DNA from: Prevotellaceae bacterium
GTDB lineage: Bacteria; Bacteroidota; Bacteroidia; Bacteroidales; Bacteroidaceae
Direction of reading: 5' to 3'
NCBI GenBank assembly: GCA_022508635.1
Contig: JAFLUV010000012.1
Location: forward strand, 1-15,829
DNA length: 15,829 bases
Shown: in pieces, positions 1 to 6,836 of the stretch
How positions within the stretch are numbered: the stretch's first letter is position 1
How the letters are laid out: every line of letters starts with the position of its first letter
Translations under genes and position numbers: made by a program
The notes under the pieces: model-generated
Told to the model about the DNA's origin: nothing
Databases searched by the model: none
Seen by the model: the letters and a program-made list of their open reading frames with translations, nothing else

Positions 1-208
1 ATGCTGGACATCATGTCAGCAGATATATATCATCTATAAGATTATTAACAACTTACCATTCTTGCAAATTCGTCGAACTCACGCTAATATAGAAACCTAT
101 GTACCTGACAGAAACAATGTAAAGAAAAATGTAATTAATGAACGATGCTGTATGTCTGTTTCTATATCATTGCTTTCGCTTATATCTAACTATATACTTG
201 TGTCATGC
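1..208. other. AT-rich left edge, no supported gene
   Basis: This stretch lies downstream of gldH. A plus-strand frame reads from base 1 to a TAA at 37-39 and could be the last 12 codons of a neighbouring gene. A minus-strand ATG at 14-12 could equally be the start of one. Neither is long enough to identify. No clear hairpin terminator for the gldH operon is visible here. Confidence 0.4.
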
Positions 209-667
209 TCACCGACTCACTTTAATGCCGAGCTCAGTGATGCCAGGAACGATTTCCTTAGTCATGAGGTGACGGATACGTACTACGCCACTTTGTCCCT
301 TCCGAAGACAGAAAGGAAGGTGCTGTGTTTCATACTGAATACTGTTGACACCCCGCCCCAAAGCATCGCCTTCGACATCGGTCAACAGATAACATACAGT
401 ATCGCACCGATAGGTCGCTGGTGCATTAAGGCTTTGCTCCACGGCAAGCACAATACTCTGTGTGCTGACAGGTGCCGTTATACGCAGGCCTAAGGTAAGT
501 ATGCCATTGACGTTCTCTTCAGCCTGAGGCAAGGGAAAACAAATCGTATCGCGTCGATCCCAGCCGTCAGCAGACATCGGTTTATAGCTATGCAGCCATG
601 TTTTATCGCCTGTGCAAGCAGTAAAAAGAAACAGGTACAACGTGAAAAGAGAAAGCACACGATTCAT
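209..667 (-). CDS. gldH: GldH-family gliding-motility-type lipoprotein
   Basis: A 152-residue lipoprotein, normal in size for GldH. Residues 1-17 form a short hydrophobic signal with one Arg at position 3, followed by a lipobox (FTAC, Cys18), so the protein should be lipidated and anchored in the envelope. The rest is a compact beta-rich domain without catalytic motifs that I can see. GldH was named for gliding motility in Flavobacterium, but homologues are common in non-gliding Bacteroidales, where the role is unclear. The gene is last in the metF-holB-PSP1-gldH operon, 30 nt after the PSP1 stop, and this placement next to the PSP1 and delta' genes matches what I recall from other Bacteroidales. 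The assignment rests on the lipoprotein layout, length and neighbourhood more than on a diagnostic motif. Confidence 0.75.
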   Translation of the reverse strand: MNRVLSLFTLYLFLFTACTGDKTWLHSYKPMSADGWDRRDTICFPLPQAEENVNGILTLGLRITAPVSTQSIVLAVEQSLNAPATYRCDTVCYLLTDVEGDALGRGVNSIQYETQHLPFCLRKGQSGVVRIRHLMTKEIVPGITELGIKVSR

Positions 668-697
668 AAACTACAGACATTCGTGCAACGACAAAGT

Positions 698-1840
698 TCA
701 TTCTTCTATACCTTGTTTCTGTGCTGAAGCTGCCACATTGTTGTCTTTCCTTTTGTTCTTGTTTTTCTTCTTGCGTTTCTTCTTGTCAAAACGGTTGAGA
801 TCCTCCTGTGTGGCGAGGTCTACGGGACGTTCTGGTTCCTTGTGACCGCCTTCCTCAAGTTCAACAGGTTTCTCACCACGCTGGTTCATCTCAATAATAG
901 CACGCGCCCGCTCGGCACTGATGGTGACGAGGTTAGATGGTGTGTGCTTATCGGTGGAATAAGTGACAAGCCCCGCCAGGGTGTCAGCCTTGAAGTGATA
1001 GTAGTCGGCATCCTGCGTGTAGAGCATCACATCGCGTGGCGGTAACTTGCGTGAAGCCTCGACATACTGATCGACTTCGTAATTCATGCAGCACTTGAGT
1101 TTGGCACACTGCCCTGCCAACTTCTGCGGATTGAGGCTAAGATCCTGGAATCGTGCCGCACCCGTACCCACGCTTTGGAAGTTCTTGAGCCATCCCGCAC
1201 AGCACAACTCACGACCGCATGGACCGAATCCGCCTATACGTCCAGCCTCTTGGCGGGCACCTATCTGCTTCATCTCAATACGCACGTGGAAGGTCTCCGC
1301 CAATACCTTGATAAGCTGACGGAAGTCTACACGCCCGTCAGCAATGTAGTAGAAAATTGCCTTGCCACCATCGCCCTGATATTCTACGTCGCCTATCTTC
1401 ATATCCAGCCCGAGATCTTTGGCTATCTGCCGACTTTGTATCATGGTATCGTGCTCGCAGGCCTTAGCTTCAGCATAGCGTTCCATGTCATTCTGACGTG
1501 CCAAACGGTATATTTTGCGTATCTCCTCGCCAGGCTTCAGACTGGCGTGTTTCATCTGAAGCGGAACGAGCTTGCCTGTGAGAGACACCACACCAATGTC
1601 GTGTCCAGGGTTGGACTCAACAGCCACAATGTCGCCCTTCTTCAAAGGTAGGCCTTCACTATTGTGATAGTAACCTTTACGTGTGTTCTTGAACTGCACT
1701 TCCACGAGGTCTGTCGCCTCGTTGTTTCCAGGCACGTCGGCCAAGTAGTCGTAGGTATTGAGCTGAGCATAATGCCCAGTATTGGCGCTTTGGGCAGAAA
1801 ATCCGTGCCCACGGTCACCGCTGATGTATTTTTTATCCAT
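698..1840 (-). CDS. PSP1 domain protein (RicT/YaaT-type)
   Basis: A 380-residue PSP1-family protein. The diagnostic cysteine block is clear: GPCGRELCC (Cys208, Cys213, Cys214), then about 30 residues later CAKLKCCMNYE (Cys245, Cys250, Cys251). In Bacillus the homologue RicT (YaaT) binds an Fe-S cluster with RicA/RicF partners and stimulates RNase Y-dependent RNA maturation. Whether the Bacteroidales protein does this is not known to me. Residues 40-115 form the beta-rich N-terminal part, and residues about 350-366 are a very Lys/Arg-rich tail that could bind nucleic acid. The ATG overlaps the end of holB by 8 nt, indicating translational coupling. The pairing with holB also occurs in Bacillus (holB-yaaT). 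Confidence 0.88.
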   Translation of the reverse strand: MDKKYISGDRGHGFSAQSANTGHYAQLNTYDYLADVPGNNEATDLVEVQFKNTRKGYYHNSEGLPLKKGDIVAVESNPGHDIGVVSLTGKLVPLQMKHASLKPGEEIRKIYRLARQNDMERYAEAKACEHDTMIQSRQIAKDLGLDMKIGDVEYQGDGGKAIFYYIADGRVDFRQLIKVLAETFHVRIEMKQIGARQEAGRIGGFGPCGRELCCAGWLKNFQSVGTGAARFQDLSLNPQKLAGQCAKLKCCMNYEVDQYVEASRKLPPRDVMLYTQDADYYHFKADTLAGLVTYSTDKHTPSNLVTISAERARAIIEMNQRGEKPVELEEGGHKEPERPVDLATQEDLNRFDKKKRKKKNKNKRKDNNVAASAQKQGIEE

Positions 1841-2960
1841 TCTTTAGTAGTACTATCATTTTCAGTGCAAGGTCAAAAAAGACCATACGTGCACTAACAT
1901 TCTGTGTTATATCACGTTCGGCATTGCTCAGCTCGTCCATAATGTCGACGACGTTGCGTTCGTTGATGAATGGCGCGAAGCGCATGCTGAAGTTTTCTTC
2001 CTCGTGCCCAAGGTAATTGAGTTCGGGACGATGGAAATTATATATAAAATTCTCGCGTAGCTGCCCTTGGAAATATTCAAGCATGCGTTTCTGCCGCTCG
2101 CGGCCCAATTCAGCTGCTGTGAGTGACCATCGATACATCTCCTTGATGCGACGGGCATAGCTGTGGCGCATCAGCTGCACGAAGAGGTCAAAGAAAAACG
2201 CTTGTTCCGTATCATTCTGCATGCGTTTCAAAGCTGCAGTATAGCTCCCTTGCGCGATATGTGCCAGCAAGCTTGCATCCTCGGCAGAGAGGGCATGACG
2301 TTGCAAAAGAGCCTGCCTGATACTATCCTCTGACAGGGGCGGCACGTTGATGCGTTGCACCCGGCTTTGTATGGTGCCCAGCACCATATCAGGTTCTTGG
2401 CTTACCAACAGGAAGTGAGTGCCATGAGGCGGCTCCTCGATGAGTTTGAGTAATTTGTTGGCCGTCTGCTCCATCATACGCTCTGGCAGCCAGATGACTA
2501 CCACCTTGCGCCCGCCCTGACTCGACTTGAGTGCAAGCTTCCTTTGTAGGCTGTCGCTCTCCTGCACATATATGGTTATTTGCTGATTCTCAGCCTTGAT
2601 GTCTTCAAGCCAGTCCTCCGTATCAAAGTATGGAGTGCGATCAATCTGTTCTCGCCACTGCAGTAGGAAATCGTCTGACACGGGATGATCGCCACTCTTT
2701 ATCTTGCAAACGGGGAAAGTGAAGTGAAGGTCAGGATGTGCCCAAAGCGATGACATGCGGCATCCCGGACAGTTTTCACAAGCACCGTCCTGACCAGGAT
2801 GCTGGCAGAGGAGTGCCTGTGCGAAGGCCAACGCAAGGGGCAGCTTGCCAGCACCTCTCGGACCGCACAGCATGATAGCATGCGGCAGCTTGTTCTCCGT
2901 AAGGAGTCGCATCAGGTGTTCTTTCACCTGCTCCTGTCCTATGATGTCACGAAATGTCAT
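1833..2960 (-). CDS. holB: DNA polymerase III subunit delta'
   Basis: A 375-residue clamp-loader ATPase-family subunit. Residues 8-39 carry the RFC-like start (GQEQVKEHL) and the P-loop GPRGAGK (33-39). A four-Cys zinc module follows at Cys52, Cys61, Cys64 and Cys67, as in delta'. The SRVQRI sequence near residue 210 is the SRC-like region of clamp-loader subunits. Delta' works with delta and tau/gamma to open the beta clamp and load it on primed DNA; the E. coli protein does not hydrolyse ATP itself. Here the Walker A Lys is kept, so nucleotide binding cannot be excluded. The gene starts 11 nt after the metF stop and its end overlaps the PSP1 gene, so it sits inside one operon. Confidence 0.93.
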   Translation of the reverse strand: MTFRDIIGQEQVKEHLMRLLTENKLPHAIMLCGPRGAGKLPLALAFAQALLCQHPGQDGACENCPGCRMSSLWAHPDLHFTFPVCKIKSGDHPVSDDFLLQWREQIDRTPYFDTEDWLEDIKAENQQITIYVQESDSLQRKLALKSSQGGRKVVVIWLPERMMEQTANKLLKLIEEPPHGTHFLLVSQEPDMVLGTIQSRVQRINVPPLSEDSIRQALLQRHALSAEDASLLAHIAQGSYTAALKRMQNDTEQAFFFDLFVQLMRHSYARRIKEMYRWSLTAAELGRERQKRMLEYFQGQLRENFIYNFHRPELNYLGHEEENFSMRFAPFINERNVVDIMDELSNAERDITQNVSARMVFFDLALKMIVLLKNG

Positions 2961-2971
2961 TGGTTTAAATA

Positions 2972-3925
2972 TCAGTATATCTGTTTGGCGATCTCGACAA
3001 TGCTGTCCACGGCGCTCACGGTGTAGAAATGGATGCTAGGCACACCGTGCTGCATGAGCTCGTGACACTGTGTCACACTCCACTCTACGCCCAGCTTTTG
3101 CAACTGCGCATCGGTGGTACATTTCGTTGCTTCACGATAGAGGTCATCAGGCAAGTCGCAGTGAAAAGTCTTGGGAACAACGCTAAGCTGCGAAAGTTTG
3201 GAAAGTGGCTTGATACCCGGTATGATGGGTATGGTGATACCATGTTCACGAGCTAACTCCACGAAACGGAAAAACTTCCCGTTGTCATAGAAAAGTTGTG
3301 TCACGGCATAGCTTGCCCCCATGTCCTGCTTACGGCGCAGAACCTGAAGATCAGCTTCCATATTGGCAGCTTCCTCGTGCTTCTCCGGGTAGCATGCCAC
3401 ACCATATTGGAAAGGCGTACCCGGCACGCGTATCTCCGTGCCGTCCCAGAATTGCCCACTATTGAAGCGATTTATCTGCTCTATGAGTTCGGTGGCATGT
3501 ACCGGTCCGTCGGCAGTAGGCAGGAAAGCATTGTCCTCGCGTGCCTTATCTCCACGCAGGACAAGAAGGTCGCTCACACCCAAAAACTGAAGGTCAAGAA
3601 GCATATACTCCAAGTCCTCGCGGCAGTTACCACTACATACAATGTGTGGCACCACATGAAGCCCGAAATGCTGCTGTATAGCAGCGGCAATAGCAATAGT
3701 GCCCGGCCTGCGACGTATGCACTGACGCTGCATGAGTCCACCTCCAAGGTCGTGATAGACGTACTCACTGCGATGTGTGGTGATGTTGACATAGCTTGGT
3801 GCGAACTCGTTCAGGCGTTCAATCGTATGGTAAAGTCCTTGCGTGCCGGTTCCTTTCAGTGGAGGCAGTACCTCAAAGGAAAAGGCCGTATTTTTATTGC
3901 TGTTTATGATGTCTGCGATACTCAT
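2972..3925 (-). CDS. metF: 5,10-methylenetetrahydrofolate reductase
   Basis: A 317-residue FAD enzyme reducing 5,10-methylene-THF to 5-methyl-THF, the methyl donor for methionine synthesis. Visible motifs are the N-terminal SFEVLPP with the catalytic-type Glu18, LRGDK in the FAD-binding region, YPEKHEEA, and AVTQLFYDN, all in the order found in E. coli MetF. The length matches the bacterial family. The frame stays open about 135 codons further upstream, but that extension crosses the divergent promoter region, runs into ugd, and has no family similarity. The ATG at 3925, just before the conserved core and 16 nt after a -7-like box, is therefore the chosen start. The gene leads the operon into holB, so methionine/folate metabolism is co-transcribed with replication and RNA-processing genes. 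Confidence 0.95.
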   Translation of the reverse strand: MSIADIINSNKNTAFSFEVLPPLKGTGTQGLYHTIERLNEFAPSYVNITTHRSEYVYHDLGGGLMQRQCIRRRPGTIAIAAAIQQHFGLHVVPHIVCSGNCREDLEYMLLDLQFLGVSDLLVLRGDKAREDNAFLPTADGPVHATELIEQINRFNSGQFWDGTEIRVPGTPFQYGVACYPEKHEEAANMEADLQVLRRKQDMGASYAVTQLFYDNGKFFRFVELAREHGITIPIIPGIKPLSKLSQLSVVPKTFHCDLPDDLYREATKCTTDAQLQKLGVEWSVTQCHELMQHGVPSIHFYTVSAVDSIVEIAKQIY

Positions 3926-3941
3926 CGTGCAAAAATTTGTG

Positions 3942-3949
3942 TAAAGATA
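3942..3949 (-). promoter_or_regulatory. Probable -7 element of the metF operon
   Basis: TATCTTTA on the minus strand differs by one base from the Bacteroidota -7 consensus TAnnTTTG. It lies 16 nt upstream of the metF ATG. No good -33 TTTG is found 19-21 nt upstream, so confidence is moderate. A short leader is implied. Confidence 0.45.
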
Positions 3950-3993
3950 CGAAAAAAAACAGAGTTCAAGGCTCAAAGTCCAGAGTTTTTTTC

Positions 3994-4001
3994 TATCTTT
4001 G
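3994..4001 (+). promoter_or_regulatory. Probable -7 element of ugd
   Basis: TATCTTTG matches the Bacteroidota -7 consensus exactly and lies 23 nt before the ugd ATG. The -33 box is weak. It is divergent from the metF promoter, with about 45 nt between the two -7 boxes, so the two promoters probably share upstream DNA. Confidence 0.55.
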
Positions 4002-4024
4002 CGCAAAATAGAAACAAATGATTT

Positions 4025-5371
4025 ATGATGAGAGACTTTAAGGACATCAAAATTGCTGTAGCAGGCACGGGATATGTTGGTCTGTCGATAGCTACACTGC
4101 TCAGCCAGCACCATCAGGTTACCGCTGTGGACGTTATTCCCGAAAAGGTGGAAAAAATCAACAATCGCATCTCGCCCATACAGGATGAATATATCGAAAA
4201 GTATTTGGCAGAAAAAGAATTGAAACTGACAGCTACGCTCGATGGTGCATCGGCTTACCGCGATGCAGACTTTGTAGTCATTGCTGCACCAACGAACTAT
4301 GACCCTGTCAAGAATTTCTTTGACACGCATCATATAGAGGATGTCATTGACCTTGTCATCAGTGTCAACCCTGATGCAGTGATGGTCATCAAGAGTACCA
4401 TTCCCGTAGGATACTGCCGAAACCTCTATGCCAAGTACGCCCTCAAGTTCCTCTACAAACCGGAGCTTAAAGGCAAAAAGTTCAACCTGCTCTTCTCACC
4501 GGAGTTCTTGCGTGAGAGCAAAGCACTCTATGACAATCTTTATCCTTCGCGTATCATTGTCGGCTATCCGAAGATTATCAAGATAAGCGACAGCAATTTC
4601 ACAGAAGAGAATGCTGCCATTACTGCTATCGGCAACCCTGAAGCCGAAGCTTTTGCCAAGACCTTTGCGCAGCTTCTGCAAGAAGGTGCAGAGAAGAAAG
4701 ATATCGAGACACTCTTCATGGGCATGAAGGAGGCAGAAGCAGTGAAACTCTTTGCCAATACCTACCTGGCATTGCGCGTCAGCTATTTCAACGAACTCGA
4801 TACCTACGCAGAAGTGAAAGGACTTGACCCGAAAGCCATCATACGCGGCGTGGGGCTTGACCCCCGTATCGGTACACACTACAACAACCCATCGTTTGGC
4901 TATGGCGGCTACTGCCTGCCTAAAGATACCAAACAGCTGCTGGCCAATTATCAGGATGTACCGCAGCAAATGATGACCGCCATCGTGGAGAGTAATCGTA
5001 CACGCAAGGACTACATCGCTGACGTCGTGCTCCGTATGGCAGGTTATTACGGAGAAAATGCCCAGTGGGACAGCCAGAGCGAACAGCATTGCGTCATTGG
5101 CGTCTATCGCCTGACAATGAAATCCGGCAGCGATAATTTCCGGCAGTCTGCCATTCAAGGCATCATGAAGCGCATCAAGGCAAAAGGTGCTGAAGTCATC
5201 ATCTATGAGCCAACATTGCAGGATGGCGAGAGTTTCTTCGGATCGCGCGTGGTAAATGATCTGGAAACTTTTAAGCGTCAGTCACAGGCTATCGTTGCCA
5301 ACCGCTACGAATCTGTTCTTGACGACGTGCAGGACAAAGTTTATACACGAGATATTTTCGGCTGTGATTAA
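4025..5371 (+). CDS. ugd: UDP-glucose 6-dehydrogenase
   Basis: A 448-residue enzyme of the UDP-glucose/GDP-mannose dehydrogenase family, oxidising UDP-glucose to UDP-glucuronate with two NAD+ for capsule, exopolysaccharide or glycan synthesis. The N-terminal Rossmann domain has GTGYVG (residues 14-19). SPEFLRES (158-165) is the substrate-binding segment, KLFANTY (241-247) carries the conserved Lys and Asn, and FGYGGYCLPKD (291-301) contains the catalytic Cys297. The C-terminal UDP-binding domain follows. Two ATGs in tandem (4025 and 4028) make the first residue uncertain by one codon. The gene stands alone, divergent from metF and closed by a hairpin terminator. No sugar-polymer genes adjoin it, so UDP-glucuronate must feed a pathway encoded elsewhere. 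Confidence 0.95.
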   Translation: MMRDFKDIKIAVAGTGYVGLSIATLLSQHHQVTAVDVIPEKVEKINNRISPIQDEYIEKYLAEKELKLTATLDGASAYRDADFVVIAAPTNYDPVKNFFDTHHIEDVIDLVISVNPDAVMVIKSTIPVGYCRNLYAKYALKFLYKPELKGKKFNLLFSPEFLRESKALYDNLYPSRIIVGYPKIIKISDSNFTEENAAITAIGNPEAEAFAKTFAQLLQEGAEKKDIETLFMGMKEAEAVKLFANTYLALRVSYFNELDTYAEVKGLDPKAIIRGVGLDPRIGTHYNNPSFGYGGYCLPKDTKQLLANYQDVPQQMMTAIVESNRTRKDYIADVVLRMAGYYGENAQWDSQSEQHCVIGVYRLTMKSGSDNFRQSAIQGIMKRIKAKGAEVIIYEPTLQDGESFFGSRVVNDLETFKRQSQAIVANRYESVLDDVQDKVYTRDIFGCD

Positions 5372-5397
5372 GCTTGATTTCTATGTCCGTCAATAAC

Positions 5398-5460
5398 GGC
5401 TGTTTCTGCCCAGAAACACAAACAGCCCCCTGCTTTTTCAGCAAGGGGCTTGTTTGTATT
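5398..5460. terminator. Bidirectional hairpin terminator between ugd and the hotdog operon
   Basis: A long, nearly perfect stem is formed by 5418-5433 and 5441-5457 (ACAAACAGCCCC with GGGGCTTGTTTGT, one or two bulges) around a T-rich loop. It is placed between the convergent ends of ugd and the ketoreductase operon. An extra 8-bp hairpin (TGTTTCTG/CAGAAACA, 5401-5408 with 5411-5418) abuts it and competes for the same left arm. Confidence 0.8.
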
Positions 5461-5495
5461 TCTCAATAGGCTTTTCGAACAAGCCTTGATGGAAT

Positions 5496-5891
5496 TTAGC
5501 AGAAAATCGCCGAGAGTTTTGTGTAGAGTTTTTCACCACTCGACACCTCTGCCTGCACCTTAACACAGCCATCGGGCTGGGGATCTATTTTAAGGAAAGT
5601 GACAAAAATTTCAGTAACCTCCTCCGGAGAGATAATGGAGACATACTTCACATGTTTTGCCCGAATTAGACGCAAACGATTTTCTACACTACGCAGACGT
5701 GGATCAGAAGACTGCAACTCTTGCAACAATTCCTGAACCATCTGTATGATGCAGACTCCAGGCGTAATGGGATGACGAGGGAAGTGTGCCTCATATATTG
5801 GCCACTCGGGATGGATTCGCACACAAAAAAGAACAGAGGAGTCGTCCTGCTGCTGTGACACGATTGTATATAAACTGTCTTTGAGTATCAT
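5496..5891 (-). CDS. Hotdog-fold dehydratase-like protein (ApeI-like)
   Basis: A 131-residue single hotdog domain related to FabZ/FabA 3-hydroxyacyl-ACP dehydratases. HFPRHPITPGV (residues 36-46) is the family active-site signature, with catalytic-type His36. The acidic partner normally 14 residues later is Gln50, so the usual His/Glu pair is incomplete. The likely role is dehydration of a 3-hydroxyacyl-ACP, possibly only as one half of a heterodimer with the second hotdog protein of this operon. The ATG at 5891 puts the conserved start (LKDSLYTI) at the N terminus. A TTG at 5909 would add six residues and sit 5 nt after the previous stop, but is less likely. The gene is last in the operon, before the terminator shared with ugd. 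Confidence 0.75.
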   Translation of the reverse strand: MILKDSLYTIVSQQQDDSSVLFCVRIHPEWPIYEAHFPRHPITPGVCIIQMVQELLQELQSSDPRLRSVENRLRLIRAKHVKYVSIISPEEVTEIFVTFLKIDPQPDGCVKVQAEVSSGEKLYTKLSAIFC

Positions 5892-5914
5892 ACAAGTAGA
5901 ATTAATCAAGAGGA

Positions 5915-6340
5915 CTACACCAGCCTGTGCTTCTGTTTCCAGCGAAGATAGAACTCAGGATTCTCAAGGATGAGTTGATAGTTCCGGTCGGTAAAAGCCT
6001 GCACAGTGCGTGCTGTGGTGAGGAGAGTATTGTCGGCTGTGTCGTGTATTTCATAGTCGAAGATAACCTTGGCAGCTGGTGTATACTGATAGGTGATGTC
6101 AATACGCGGCCGCGTAGCATAGAAGATGGGACGATGGTATCGTATGTTCATATCAACGATGGGGGCATAGACTTTGTTCGAAAGATAGTCGTCGTAGCAA
6201 AGACCAAACTGGTGCCCCCACCCTTCGCGTGCATCCTCCAAATAGAGAGGATAGGATCCATGCCAGACTACTCCCATGTAGTCCACCTCACTGAAGCGAA
6301 CCTCAAACTCTCGCGAGAAACGTAACTCCTTTTTAGACAT
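5915..6340 (-). CDS. YbgC/4HBT-family acyl thioesterase (ApeK-like)
   Basis: A 141-residue hotdog thioesterase. FSEVDYMGVVWHGSY (residues 16-30) followed by EDAR (35-38) is the 4-hydroxybenzoyl-CoA thioesterase/YbgC signature, with Asp20 in the catalytic position and His27 in the GVVxH motif. It should hydrolyse an acyl-thioester on CoA or ACP. In an aryl-polyene-like operon, the corresponding protein is thought to act on carrier-bound chains or to clear mis-loaded carriers. It lies 66 nt after the upstream dehydratase-like gene, the longest gap in the operon. Its leader contains a 14-nt imperfect tandem repeat (6352-6379). The family assignment is firm; the substrate is inferred from neighbours only. 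Confidence 0.82.
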   Translation of the reverse strand: MSKKELRFSREFEVRFSEVDYMGVVWHGSYPLYLEDAREGWGHQFGLCYDDYLSNKVYAPIVDMNIRYHRPIFYATRPRIDITYQYTPAAKVIFDYEIHDTADNTLLTTARTVQAFTDRNYQLILENPEFYLRWKQKHRLV

Positions 6341-6406
6341 TACTGGAATAGATATTGAGTGTTGGATACTGAGCGTTGTCTCTTCATCCTCATTAAAGGC
6401 AGGAGC

Positions 6407-6835
6407 TCAGAATGAGGCCTCACCCTGCGCTATTTTCAAGCGTGTAGTAGCTATCACTTCCTGCCCTGCACGTACTTCGGCATTGACCAAGGTAACATCA
6501 TATATTTCCTGCATAACGGTGATCGTCGTCTCTATCGTTTCACCCTCGCGAGGCAAGCGGAGAATTTCGAGATCCTTCACCTCACCGATGAAGCCAAGGC
6601 GAACACCCGTCTTTAGGACATATAGATTGTAGTAGCCAAGCCGTGCCGCACAGGTTTGGGCTATATGTTCTATGAGACCGGCTGCTGCGAGGCAACCCTC
6701 CTCAAAAAAGATGTTATCGGAGCGTACCGTCAAATCGCAACTGCTTTGCGCCTCGTCGTAGCCAATCAGATGATCCACCATCACGAATGGCGGACGCTGC
6801 GGCAAGAGATCGATGATATTGATTTCTGTGAACAT
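6407..6835 (-). CDS. Hotdog-fold dehydratase-like protein (ApeP-like)
   Basis: A 142-residue hotdog domain distantly related to FabZ. LLPQRPPFVMVD (residues 10-21) is the N-terminal FabZ/ApeP-type signature, and GLIEHIAQT (53-61) keeps a Glu (Glu56) and Gln where FabZ has its active-site helix. There is no His in the usual position about 14 residues before this Glu, so on its own it lacks half of the catalytic pair. The start chosen is the ATG at 6835, 1 nt after the ketoreductase TAG. An upstream frame extension of 30 codons lies within the ketoreductase gene and has no family similarity. Translational coupling to the ketoreductase is likely. It resembles ApeP of aryl-polyene clusters, reported (from memory) to pair with ApeI. 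Confidence 0.75.
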   Translation of the reverse strand: MFTEINIIDLLPQRPPFVMVDHLIGYDEAQSSCDLTVRSDNIFFEEGCLAAAGLIEHIAQTCAARLGYYNLYVLKTGVRLGFIGEVKDLEILRLPREGETIETTITVMQEIYDVTLVNAEVRAGQEVIATTRLKIAQGEASF

Positions 6836-6836
6836 T

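Noticed and set aside
62..493. Plus-strand open frame of 143 codons with an internal lipobox-like segment (LVSC).
   Set aside because: More than half is antisense to gldH, whose own signal peptide and lipobox are convincing. The hydrophobic run falls in AT-rich DNA and has no supporting promoter or family similarity.
3296..4021. Long plus-strand frame of 241 codons.
   Set aside because: It is antisense to metF and its composition is not protein-like; metF has all its family motifs.
3926..4333. N-terminal extension of metF to an upstream ATG at 4333.
   Set aside because: The extension passes through both divergent promoters and about 300 nt of ugd in antisense, and lacks MetF-like sequence.
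4496..5158. Minus-strand frame of 220 codons within ugd.
   Set aside because: Shadow of ugd, whose active-site motifs lie in the same stretch.
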